DNA from: Symbiodinium kawagutii
Lineage: Eukaryota; Sar; Dinophyceae; Suessiales; Symbiodiniaceae
NCBI GenBank assembly: GCA_009767595.1
Contig: VSDK01010067.1
Location: 127,409 to 191,408 of the forward strand
Reading direction: 5' to 3'
DNA length: 64,000 bases
Part shown: positions 11,404-21,910 of the stretch, one piece after another
Position numbering within the stretch: position 1 is the stretch's first letter
How the letters are laid out: every line of letters starts with the position of its first letter
Notes under the pieces: model-generated
What the model was told of the DNA's origin: nothing
Databases searched by the model: none
The model's input: the letters and a program-made list of their open reading frames with translations, nothing else
Translations under genes and position numbers: made by a program

Positions 11404-11545
11404 CATGAAGAGGTGGCTGGACCCTCAGAGCATTGCGCTTTTGCTCAGGGGCATGTCCCTGCATTGGCACTTTGACCAGTTGGTCAAGAGCGCTTGTGGT
11501 CGCCTGTTTGAGAAGTGTTGCTGCTTGGACCATGCGCAAAGCTGG
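11404..11545 (+). CDS. Gene A, exon 6
   Basis: Follows gtttctccag. It starts with one base that completes the codon from 8948, then ATG 11405; the reading is MKRWLDPQSIALLLRGMSLH and continues to HAQSW, followed by gtggct. The frame stays open to a TGA at 11627-11629, so this could instead be a terminal exon. Ending at 11545 gives phase 0, as the next exon needs. Codon use (TTG, AAG, GAG) is coding-like. The opposite strand is also open and was judged less likely. Product not recognised. Confidence 0.5.
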
Positions 11546-11857
11546 GTGGCTATGATCATGATGATGGTATCAGAGAAGCGGGTTGACCAAGAAGAAGAAT
11601 TTTTGTTCCCCCCATACTCGGCCGATTGATGACCTGCAGGGAAGCGCACCTGAGCTGAAGTACAAGCATTGACAGCAACTCTCTACATGGCGCACTTCAA
11701 AGTCTCGCGGGCACCATTGTGTTTTCTTGCTTGGTCAGTTCTTGCTTTGCTTCTTGGGCGCTGGGAAGCAAACAACAGAGGGCGTGCCCTGAGAAAACAA
11801 ATTTCGCGGCAATTCAGGCCATCTGGGCGCATAACATCATGACCCTATGCCGCCCCA

Positions 11858-12058
11858 ATGCGCTTTTGGGGCTTGGCCATTTTCGCGCGCATTCTTCGCG
11901 TTGGCAAGGAGACGGCCCTCATAGGGCGTTCTTTCAGCAACAGTGGCGCTTTTGGCACGCCGTTCCAATTTGCGTTCCTCTTGACCCACATTGATCCCGC
12001 TTTGCCTGTAAAATGTTCTCGCTTGCGCCCATTTCTTTTCACGCTTGCCGCCGCGTGA
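11858..12058 (+). CDS. Small open frame, 66 residues, unknown
   Basis: ATG-started frame reading MRFWGLAIFARILRVGKETA and ending LFTLAAA with a TGA. Third positions are G/C-rich and there is one hydrophobic stretch. It sits inside the presumed intron between 11545 and 12276, so it would be nested. The overlapping minus-strand frame is equally long. A chance frame in GC-rich DNA is a real alternative. Confidence 0.25.
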   Translation: MRFWGLAIFARILRVGKETALIGRSFSNSGAFGTPFQFAFLLTHIDPALPVKCSRLRPFLFTLAAA

Positions 12059-12275
12059 AGAGAACAGAGTTAAAGCGCATGATTCCCTCTCGTCCGAACG
12101 CGTTGTTGCGACTGTGAATATGTGAAGTTTGCGTGTTTGATTTGTTTGTTGGTGCATTAATTTCTTTCGCGGTTGGGCGCGCGTGCTGGGAAATTGAACC
12201 TTTTTGATTGGCTAGCAAATTCGGGGCAATGGCTATGGCTAGGTGAAGTCATTTGCCCACTGGAATTTCACTTAG

Positions 12276-12506
12276 CCAAATGGTTTTGACATTGGCCAAC
12301 CGTTCCCCGTTGCAAACATAACAGATGGTCGCAGTGAACCCCCCTTTGCCCCGAAGTGGACACCCAGGGATGGCCGGGCCCGGGTTGAAGGCACCAGTGG
12401 AGACGCCATGGCCGTAACTGACCCGAACTCCCGCCGAGGTTTCTTCCGCAACGCCAGCCGTGAAGCGCCGGGGCGTTTGAAGATCTATGCCGTTGAACCT
12501 GCGCAG
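12276..12506 (+). CDS. Gene A, exon 7 (77 codons)
   Basis: Longest exon of gene A. Acceptor with pyrimidine tract (tttcacttag) and donor CAG followed by gtggct, phase 0 at both ends. Fully open without an initiating ATG at its start. It includes PPFAPKWTPRDGRAR and SRRGFFRNASREAPGRLKIY; third positions are strongly G/C. The long minus-strand frame over the same DNA is read as a shadow. No domain recognised. Confidence 0.6.
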
Positions 12507-12779
12507 GTGGCTGCTGTTGGGTAGCCGGGGTGCGCAGGGAAGGTCCAACTGTTTTTGGTGTTTGGTCCAACGGGGAGGGATGGTGGCTGGATTAAGAACC
12601 AAGCAGCACCAAAGTGAGAAATGGTGACCATTTTTTGCTGGTTGTTTTTGCAGTTGATGGATGATAGCTGATCGATACTGTTTGATGTTAGGGCAGCCAA
12701 CAATCTTAACAATCACAGCACTCCATGACAGGTCCATTCGCCAACAAACTGTTTCCGACTATCGGCAAAGATAGTGTGT

Positions 12780-13031
12780 GATTTGTTGGTGTTGCCGATG
12801 TTATCCTTATTTGATTCGGGCGCCATCAAGCAAACGGGTCATTTTCATCTCGCAATCATTGATGTGGAGTCTTTTGCTAGTGTTGTTTTTCAGGAAAAAT
12901 GGTGACTTGTGCTTCATTTTTTGGGGTTTATTGACGATGTCCAGCATGCCTCCGCAAGTTTACAACCGTATGAGGTTGTGAAACAACTGGTTTTTGAGGA
13001 TGTCACATGGTTTATGGATAACGGTTTGTGA
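12780..13031 (+). pseudogene. Degenerate coding-like stretch with one internal stop
   Basis: One frame is open except for TGA at 12903. It reads LSLFDSGAIKQTGHFHLAII before the stop and PYEVVKQLVFEDVTWFMDNG after it, ending at TGA 13029-13031. A neighbouring frame continues coding-like (CDADGAEIPSEVAML) to about 13096. Codon use is more AT-rich than in gene A exons. It lies in the intron between 12506 and 13492 and may be a decayed insertion. No family identified. Confidence 0.3.
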
Positions 13032-13491
13032 TGCTGATGGTGCTGAAATTCCAAGCGAGGTTGCAATGTTGGACATGATGGTTGACCCAACATGGTAGAT
13101 GTGGATAGCTGACAACACCAGATTTTGTCTACTGGAAAACCTAGGTTGCACCATTTGTCTATCGGTGATTTTTTGTTGCCGTAGCCATGTGAGCTTCTAC
13201 CAAGGGGTAATGATTAGTCATTGCCAATTCTTGTCAACCATCATTTGCCGCTTACAATTGATCCCAGGCAATCAAAATGCCACACTCAACAATCGTGAAA
13301 CGCTATTGACCACACACCTGTCTTCACTACTTCGTATGGTTCCATCGTTGATGGTCCCCACAGCCGGTGACACTGCAAGTGACCTGAGAGTTTTCATGTA
13401 CCATCATACCATCATGAAGCACTATTCACCAATTGCTACGTTTGTTGGAAATTGCTCAGTGACTCTCATGGGTTCTAGCGTGGTTTCGCAG

Positions 13492-13564
13492 GTCACGATC
13501 AGCACCATGAAGACTCCTGACGAGAAGGTCGCGAGTCGCCTGCTGCGGATGAACTACTGCCCAG
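13492..13564 (+). CDS. Gene A, exon 8
   Basis: Follows ggtttcgcag and ends in CCCAG before gttgat. It is the only frame open throughout: VTISTMKTPDEKVASRLLRM then NYCPG. GC-rich third positions; phase 0 in, phase 1 out. C/A-rich filler precedes it. Confidence 0.65.
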
Positions 13565-15813
13565 GTTGATTAGTGGTAGGTAGCCCACCCAGAAAATAGG
13601 CAGTAACTCGATGAATTCTTTCCAGCCAGCACTAGTTATTAGTTTGAAATGAATCGTTCTTATAACGATGCATTGGTTATTGCTAGTCAATGGGTTATTT
13701 CTAGCTTTAGCTGAGTTCAATGCATTGACTAGGAACACCGACAAACATGCTAGAATCTAGAAACCACGTACTGTGAGGGAAGTTCCAAAGGTGAAGAATC
13801 CCAAGGAATGTGGGGAGCCGCTTAAGATTTAAAAAAAATCATCGCTGGAAAGCAGAATCACTGGCTTGCTGCTGGGTGGTTTGATTCATTTGTATTTTCC
13901 CTCGGAATGTTTGGTTGTTTTTCAGAGTGGTTTTTCAGCCACCTACTAGATTGTGATCCTAATTGTCGAGCCTAGTCATACACCGACATGTACGGGTGAA
14001 AAACGCTGAAATCTTCACAGTGAAGAATTCAGTTGACCATAGGGATCAAGGACCAACTACAATCACAAACAGTCGAATCCAGCTCTGCTCGAATAGCCAA
14101 AGTTTATTGGAACAGCGTTTCAAACCGTAAGATTATCATCACACAAGTATTAACAAGTAAGATTATGATCCTCCAACGTTTGATAGCCTTCATTCCAGTT
14201 GGCTTTCGACTGTGGACTAACCTACTGCACTGGGAAAACCGACAAGGAGTTACTGACTTCGTGGCCCCAATGCATTGGGTTTCAAGAGAACCACGCAGAG
14301 TTTCGGTAGATGTCCACGTCATCTACCATCAATCTACCATCCAAGGGTTGTTAGCATTGTTCGACATCATTCACACTGTTTCTACGATGTGGCTCCAGTC
14401 ATCAGTCGATTCGCAGTTGACATGGGTGGGGCGATTTCTCTCAGTTGTATTTAGTTCATTATTATAAATTATAACCAAACTTCTGGCTGGTGAGGGCTCA
14501 AGTTGTAGGGCTACACTATGCTAGTATTTGCTATCATTCCAAACTTTCTAAACACCTTTGCCAGCATTGCTACGCGCAGACACATATAAGTACATTAGGA
14601 ACTTTCTTTTGCAGTGACATACATGCATGCAGGCATACACGCATACAGATTTTCACAATCACTACAATCACTACAATGCAAACAGTATCATATCTACAGG
14701 AAGCTGCTGCCGTCCCATTCTCCAAAAATCGCAGGCAAAGTATATCATCGGAGCCCACTAGCTGATCAAAAAAGGAGTGGCCAAGACTTTGCTTTGTCAA
14801 GTTCCCACGAAGCATTTGCTCAGTGGTTCACCAGCAGTGTCTCCGACCGCAAGCAGCTACACCAAATTTGGTGCCCTTCTACTCTCATTTTTTCAGAGAA
14901 CTCACTCACTTGTATACTTCAGGTGCATCATCAACCGGTCATATAAAACGCAGTTGCGTTTCTAACCATAAACAAGCAATAGTAACCATGAAGAAACCAT
15001 GATAGAAACTCACCAAAAAGAACTGGCTCGTGAACAAGTCCCTAGGTATCAGGGTTATACGTTCAAGAGATTGTCAGATTCGTCTTTGATGGTCATTCGG
15101 CCCCTTACCATTGGACGATGGATGTGAATTGTTCGTAGGCAAACGCATCCCCACTGCGCTGCTCGTACCAGGTGACATTGAGCATGGTTTGGGGTTACTT
15201 CATCCACCTTATTGTGGGTTGTTCATGGCCCAGTGAACAATATATTATATAGGCATAGGTCTATCAGTATGACCGTGGCAAGACAAGTTCAGCTAAGAAT
15301 AACCATCATCAACCGTCATTAATCATCGTTAATTAACCATCTTGAACTGTCCCCAGCCATCATCAAACGTTACCAACTGCTATCAATCATTGTCATCTCT
15401 TGTTCGGCGTCATTTCCTCTATCACCAATTGATCAATATCAATGAATCTTGAGCATCATCATGCATTGTTCGCCCAATCATCATTAGCCATCACTAACCA
15501 TGATATAAGACCTGATTGCCAGCCGCTAGTAGTCACTAATCATCATGAACCACTGTGAAATGTGAACCATGATCGTTGCCGCAGTTGCAGCAGATTGTCG
15601 AACTTCAACCATCATCAACCATCATACGCCTTGGTCAACCATAGTGTTTAACATCAATTGACCATCAATCGTCTATAGTTTGACCATCAATGAACCATCA
15701 TCAAACCATCAAACAAGCATGAATGATCCGTCATTTAACCATCCTTTAGGCATCTCAAGGCATATCAAGGCTACACAGCTACTAGGCATCAACCACACTG
15801 CATGGCTTTTCAG
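13565..15813. other. Gene A intron
   Basis: Contains AT-rich open frames (for example 14033-14467) with no motif and non-coding-like codon use, and a dense C/A-rich array from about 15290 to 15760 (ACCATCATCAACC) before the acceptor gcttttcag. Confidence 0.5.
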
Positions 15814-15863
15814 GGCGAAGCTCTTGGACGACAGCAAATCCAGTGCCTCTGACGATGCTGATG
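15814..15863 (+). CDS. Gene A, exon 9 (50 nt)
   Basis: Strong acceptor (ggcttttcag) and donor (ATG followed by gtaacc). Two frames are open: RSSWTTANPVPLTMLM keeps phase with 13492 and 19225, while AKLLDDSKSSASDDAD has the more typical codon bias. The exon is well supported; the frame is not settled. Confidence 0.5.
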
Positions 15864-18800
15864 GTAACCACCCACAGTTGGCCTTAAATCATTGGTGCTT
15901 CACCATCCATTTTTTATATAGCTTATCAGTGGTTTAAAACTATTTAGAAATAGTTTTTGAAATATAAAAGAAACTGTGATATCACATTTAGAAAATCAAA
16001 CATGGGGCTTGTGTTTTTTTGATGGATCTCACATTGCTTAGCTTAAAGTGGTTGGCTTATACTGGTTGAATGGTCGGTTGATGGTTGATGCTTGGTGAGT
16101 TGGTGAGTCTGCAAACAGTGAAGCAAACGGTGGATGCAAAGGGTGAACCAAGCGTAAGGTCAATGATGGTTTCGACAATGTACCGTGATGGTTGATTAGT
16201 GGTGGTTCATGGTGCTAGTTAATGAGAATGGTCATGATGATGGTAAATGATGACGGTTAATGAAGGTCAATCATTGTTTCATAGCGGTTCGTGGTGCTTA
16301 ATCAATCGATAGACATGAATAAAAATGATCTTCGATTCCGGTATGGTTGATACTCAGCAACGAAAGCCACGAATGGTGGATCAGCCAAGGCCATCTGTAG
16401 TGTTGAATCAAGGTTACTTGATTGTTAGCCAGTAGTTACTGAATTATGATGGTTGACACTGCTTGGCAAATCTGATTGGTTCATACTGGTCCAATGTTGA
16501 ACTACAGTCATTAATCATACTTGATTAGTTCAGTAAAATTGTCTAGGTAAAATTTCAACATTTGATTAGATCAGGCTAAACAAATCCGCATTGTAGGGAC
16601 CATTTCTTTCTGCTCAGCTAAAAAGATGTCGGGCCTCACAGCATATCACCTCATGGATCAGGGGGACACCACCAGTTGGTGGTGCTGGGCTTGTGCGGCG
16701 AGCGAGAACTGGCCATCACCAACCCATGTTTAATGACTCGCTAGTTGTGAATGCTGGTGAAAATGGCTGAGAAGAGGTGATCATGACACATAATGATCAA
16801 CACTAGTAGGAGAATATCCCAAGTATATGGCTAATTATGAGTCATATCCATGATCAGTCATGATCAAAAGCAACCAGTACTATTTGTTGGTGGCCATGGG
16901 TGAGAACCTGTCACATCCCAACAGCTCGATTGTTTTGTTCATTTATGGAATGTGCATAGCCAGGGGTACATGGGGGCCCTTGACCCACAAGCAGATGTAC
17001 ATGTTGGTGGAAATGAACCAGTAGATCTCAACCAGTAGATCTAAGCCTTAGTTCATGTACACATGGTCCAGAATGGTCCATGAACTTTGCACATAGCCAG
17101 TAGAACAAAGCAGGCACATGCTTCCATGGGTTGTTCTCGGGGATTTTGTGAATCTCCGGTGATCATGTGCAGTACATGGTACATGCACACTCTAAAAACC
17201 TGACCCACACAACTTGTGAATACACCAGAGGTTTATGCTGACATAATCGTCCAGCACACTGTCTTCATAGAGTAAGCAACAAATAATTCATGGCACTAGC
17301 ATTTATTGGGATCATGTCAGCATACATATGGCTAGTCAGGGAACTACGGCGTGGACCCAGATGATGGAAAGTGGCTGCGAGCAGGATATTAGTGATACCA
17401 AGCACAAGAGAGGTTGCCAGGAAAACACTTTTTTTTCTCCTTGCAACTTGTCCTTTGCCCGCCTTGTGCGGTTTGCAAACACTGGATCTATCCATAATGG
17501 CATCGCGTGGGTAGAGGTAAAGACTAACCCACAAACCAACACATGAGCATATGTTCGCATCCAAAGGTTGGAATCGGAATATTCACGACTTATTTGTTTT
17601 GCATATTGCCTTTTTTATGATGGATGATGGGTCCATGTCAAACATCGAGGCCTAAACAGCCACACAAATGTCATACAGAGCCTGCTGGAGCAGATGTCTC
17701 TTCGAAAGCTTTGACCTGTATGTAGATGTTTGTGATTAACCACTCTTCACCAGAGTCAAAAATGATCCAGATCGTTTCCCCAGCCATCACCTAGATGGTA
17801 CCACAACCAGTGCGCTCGGAAGATTTTTTTTAGTCTGCCTCCATGGCGAACTAAGGCTTAGCCCATATGGGTGTTTCTCAGAATAGGGACCCCTCAAAAT
17901 AGCTGGTTTGTTGCACATAATGACTAATAATGGATGATTTGGGGGGACCCCTCTTTTGAGAAACACCCATATAAATCGCAAGAGCTTGTTGGACCCAGAA
18001 ATGGAACCAGTTGTGATCCAACCCGCAGTGCGACGCGTTGCGCCCAAGGACCTTCTCCTCAGAAGACAACGACGTGTTGCAACTCACCTCGACAGGCAGG
18101 GCGAAACAAGTGCTGAGCATCCCCTCAGCCGCTGAGCTAGCCATGGTGATTAGTTCGTCCACCTGATTAATTAGCTATTTGATATGGTCAGATCCCAGGG
18201 ATCTATCATTGTAAATCCAAGTAAACTTCCTGAGGAAGCTTGGTGAGAAAGTTTGAGTTAGACAGATTCTGTTCATTCCCGAGGAGGGTTAGATTTTCGG
18301 GCAAGGGGATTGATCAAGTCTCGATAAGCTGTTTAAATCATACTAGTAGATCTCAATTTTTTGCATTCCAGGGGGAAAATTGAATCTCTGGTGCCACAAT
18401 GTGGACCCCGTTTCACCTGCTACCAGTTGTTGGTTTGTCACTAACTTAGCTGGGGTGATTTTCTACAACGAGTTGCGCCCAGCCATGGGGCACCATCCAT
18501 ACTACAAGATGGCATGGCCAGGGTGACATGCTCCGGCACTGGCGCACCGGATGTTGCAATCATTCGGATGGTTTTCCACTGGCGGAAAGAATTCCTAAGA
18601 ATCACCAGGGCCCATGATGGGATAAGAGCGGTGCAACAACAATCCCTCAAATTGTAATTGCGGATTGATGCGCGTTGAGCCTCATTGCATATCGTTGCAT
18701 GTGACGCATGGCATTTTATAAAAGTGAGCAGATACTATACAATATAAAAGTACACGCATGTGTTGTTTGTAATCCTACTGTATATGTAGATATGTTATAT

Positions 18801-19224
18801 AGAGTTTTATAGTTATGTATATATAGTTATATATAACCATCCTGAAGTAGATGCCAAGCATTCCCAACACATCAAAACCATTTACCAGCCAAACATCACC
18901 CCCAGAATGATCATCTTCATGGGTATCAATACACAGTATCAAGGATGATACTCCCTTGTAGTCCTATAGTAATATATACAATAATTAAGTATGAACATAC
19001 TTGTTGTCATTTTTTCATCTATTTATACGCACAGTCACATACTAGAAAGATCACATAAAGATAGTAAACACACTTATATGATTAACATATATTTATGTAT
19101 GTATATATATTATCAACATAAATAGATAGATAAATATGATAAATAAATAGATAAATAAAACACACACACACACACATATATATATATAGATATATCCTAT
19201 ACAGTCACATAAATATGTGCAAAG
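15864..19224. other. Gene A intron, 3.4 kb
   Basis: G/T-rich array from about 16040 to 16510 (GGTTGATGGTTGATG). It then holds a CATCCCAACAG-family repeat (16880-17110), a MITE (17866) and an AT-rich stretch 18710-19200 with (CA)n/(TA)n near 19158-19187. Frames on both strands at 17265-17564 have no motif. Confidence 0.5.
17866..17972. mobile_element. MITE-like element, copy 3 (well preserved)
   Basis: Terminal inverted repeats TATGGGTGTTTCTCA and TGAGAAACACCCATA match perfectly for 15 bp and continue imperfectly (AATAGGGACCCC / GGGGACCCCT). The core is AATGACTAATAATGGATG. A TA duplication at the ends is possible. Confidence 0.85.
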
Positions 19225-19363
19225 TGCTTGGCACTCACACTGGGCGACGCGACTCGGTGGCGAGGCGACGTCCTCGTGCAGTCCATGGAGGAGTCCTTCG
19301 ACTTCCTCCAGCTGGCGCCGGTGGATGAGGCACCGCGGTTCCACCAACATGGGGATGTTTCAA
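19225..19363 (+). CDS. Gene A, exon 10
   Basis: GC-rich coding block reading LTLGDATRWRGDVLVQSMEE, then FDFLQLAPVDEAPRFHQHG, with near-uniform G/C third positions. The acceptor (tgtgcaaag) is weak. The clear coding signal ends where MITE copy 4 begins (about 19346). The only phase-compatible GT donor nearby (gtcatt after 19363) lies inside the MITE. Earlier in-phase donors exist but would need an extra exon. No domain recognised. Confidence 0.55.
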
Positions 19364-19518
19364 GTCATTGGGAGCCCCCAAAATGGGTGGTTTATTACAT
19401 TTTATTACTATAGATAGTAATGATAGTTAGTGGTTGATGGCTTGTTGCATTTTGTTGCTGTAAATGGTTGATAAACCGGATGATGACTCGGGGGTCCAAT
19501 ATTTTGAGAAACACCCGC
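19346..19518. mobile_element. MITE-like element, copy 4, abutting an exon
   Basis: Left end ATGGGGATGTTTCAAGTCAT with GCCCCCAAAATGG; right end CGGGGGTCCAATATTTTGAG then AAACACCCG. Longer than the family norm because the central block (TTTATTACATTTTATTACTA / GGCTTGTTGCATTTTGTTG) is duplicated. Confidence 0.7.
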
Positions 19519-19879
19519 GTGAATCATTGATAGCGTCACCACTTTGATCATCAATGTTGTGTGCATATTTTCGTTTGGATTGATGGTAAACCACGGTTTG
19601 AGGTCAACATGGGTCCATGTTCAATCAAGAATTAAATTGACGGGTGATCAACATCAATGCACTGTTGATCCGCCATGTCGAATCTTACTGTTGCTGCTCA
19701 GCAATTGGTTCATCATTCCCGTTGTTTGAACATTAACAGTGAACAAACCATCAGGTTAACCATCAATTTCCCATTGGTTCACCATGAGTTCATCAACTAT
19801 CTACCTCATCAATCAACCATTCACCAGCAATCTATCCACCAACAACCCTCTATCTACCACGGATTTTTCGTCTTTTCAG

Positions 19880-20008
19880 GGTTCAGGGACCACAGCATGA
19901 ACGCAGTGGTGACGGCTCGCGTTCGGTTCACTCAGGCGGTCTACGGTTATTGCCATGAGCTTTGCGCCATCATGGCCTACGATCGCCAGGTGGGAGATGA
20001 GATTTCAG
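19880..20008 (+). CDS. Gene A, exon 11
   Basis: Classical acceptor (cgtcttttcag), C/A-rich array before it and G/T-rich filler after it. The frame gives DHSMNAVVTARVRFTQAVYG, then YCHELCAIMAYDRQVGDEIS. An alternative donor lies after CGCCAG (19989). The exit phase matches the terminal exon. Helical, unknown domain. Confidence 0.7.
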
Positions 20009-21514
20009 GTTGATGCGGAATTTTGATGGTGAATTTGAGGGTGAAAGCATTGATGAATCGAAGGTTAGTTGATATTAGTATTAAACCATGCTAATTAATT
20101 CATCAGCAAATTTCATAACAGTCACTAGTGACAATTGTTGGTTAATTGATGGGAAAAATGGTTTCTGATGGTTGATTGATGGTTAATTGATTGCCTCAAA
20201 TTGAAGATGGTGAATTTGAAGATCTGAAGATGGTGAGTTCATTCTTGTGAATTGACGGTTTTTATTGAGATGGAGCAAATTGTTAAATGGTGGTCTATTG
20301 ATGGTGAGTGAATGATAAGAGTACTTATTTCTTTTACATCATCCTTTTGCCAATACCATCGTTGCTACTGATACGAGTATACACCGATATATCAACATAA
20401 AGACTGTATCCAATGCCACTGAAAACATGGCCTTGTTTTTGGATCCAAGACCACCATTATCAAAACACAACACATTTACTTGTGGAACTACCAATGGTTT
20501 CATGATACTCCAACCTATGATCGATAAACAAAAAGGATGTGTATACTGACGCATTTGATAGCGCCAGTATCAATGTTGTGCTGATGATAAGAAATTATAC
20601 CAATGATTGATGTGTTCTACCAAAGTTCGAGACTATAAAATGAGAGACATGTCATGTATGATGCCTTCATCATCCCACCGATTTGGTATGCACCCAACAT
20701 CGAAGCGTAATCAGTAGTACCAATCCAGGCCCCCAAGCAATGCATGGTGCTGATGATGAACTAATGATACGAAGTTGCCTGGAAGGGATCGTGAATTATG
20801 ATCATTGCTAATGGATCAGTCGTCATTTCTATCTTATGGCGGTTTCTCAAAAAATCGGGAATCCCCAAGCCATCCAATCTTCATCATTCACAGTAGCAAG
20901 CCAACCATGGCTTTGGGGTTCCATGTGGCTGGAGAAACGCGAAAAACGGTAGATAAAAAACCATTGTGGTCGATAGAATTGTAAGATTTCTGTGGATCTG
21001 TGATATAGATAGATGTTGCATGCTGGTTGATGCTGGCCATCCCGCTTGTTTTTCCGTGTGGTCGGATGAGATCACCGGTTGCAGCGGCTTAGTAACTTTG
21101 ATCAGCCTCAGTCATGTGAGTCGTAGCGTTGGTAGAGCAATCACACTTGGCATCTTGCAGCAAGCACTGTCAACAAACATTAGGCGGTCAGAAGGTGGAT
21201 GAAGCCATCAGTGACCAAGGAGTAACCAACCAGCAGCCAACGCATAACCATACAAATGATCCCCCAATGGTCTAGAGTTAAACCGATAAGCATCATAAAT
21301 GGCTATTGACAATTCATATCCAGCCATTCATTACAAACCAGCAACAAACTTGTTTGACAACAGCAAACAAACCATGAACCATTCAGACTAGCCACGATTC
21401 ACCGTTATTAGTCATGAACAGCAAAGTGTCAACCATGACTTGGCCATTATCAATCATGAGCGTTGTTTTTAGCCACTCTAAACAGCTCATCATGAACTGC
21501 CATTCACTACAAAG
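20009..21514. other. Gene A last intron
   Basis: G/T-rich to about 20320, a MITE at 20837, then C/A-rich from about 21200 to 21500. No gene recognised inside. Confidence 0.5.
20837..20942. mobile_element. MITE-like element, copy 5 (degenerate)
   Basis: GGCGGTTTCTCAAAAAATCG with ATCCCCAAGCCATCC on the left; GGCTTTGGGGTTCC and GGAGAAACGC on the right. Arms pair imperfectly. Confidence 0.55.
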
Positions 21515-21690
21515 AAGTGTTGTCACTATCCGTTCTGCGCAAGCTGGACCAAGCGTTTTTCTTCAGCGTAGCCAACATGTGGGGTGACATGGAGGGTCTT
21601 CTGGGTCTGGAATGCTTCAGCGCTCGATCGACGCAGCCAGTTTTCTATTTGCCGACTTTGGTCGACTCCATCAACTTGAAAGAGAGCTAA
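21515..21690 (+). CDS. Gene A, terminal exon with TAA
   Basis: Starts after cactacaaag with two bases that complete the codon from 20008, and reads EVLSLSVLRKLDQAFFFSVA, then ANMWGDMEGLLGLECFSARS and a tail ending LVDSINLKES before TAA 21688-21690. Codon bias is strong and the frame is uninterrupted. This closes gene A only 220 bp upstream of gene B on the same strand. The combined exons from 4699 give exactly 465 codons. I do not recognise the family. Confidence 0.7.
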
Positions 21691-21801
21691 TCCACTGTTG
21701 GTTGTATTAGCTATGATGGTAAACTAGATTGAGAGCCACTATATTGAACTATTGGGAAATATATTGAACTATATTGAACTATTGCTATCGGGGTTTCTCT
21801 C

Positions 21802-21804
21802 CCA
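21802..21804 (+). promoter_or_regulatory. Candidate spliced-leader trans-splice acceptor for gene B
   Basis: The AG of ggtttctctcccag lies 106 bp before ATG 21911. A second AG (gtcacag) lies only 4 bp before the ATG. Dinoflagellate mRNAs receive a 22-nt leader at such sites; which one is used cannot be told from sequence alone. Confidence 0.3.
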
Positions 21805-21910
21805 GGTAATCATGTGGGATACTGCGGGTTCTTATTCCCCTATATGTCCGCTCGAACACATCTAGTTCCACACTCCGGGTACTTGTGACTGGCGTCACTG
21901 TCACAGCACC

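Noticed and set aside
11291..11539. Minus-strand 82-codon frame with a plausible helical sequence
   Set aside because: The plus-strand reading of the same block has better codon bias, an acceptor, a donor and matching phase. Not excluded, but less likely.
12249..12737. Minus-strand frame of 162 codons
   Set aside because: Overlaps gene A exon 7, whose plus-strand reading has splice sites at both ends and stronger third-position bias.
14033..14946. Two plus-strand frames of 110-144 codons
   Set aside because: AT-rich codon use, no motif, located within an intron; consistent with chance open frames.
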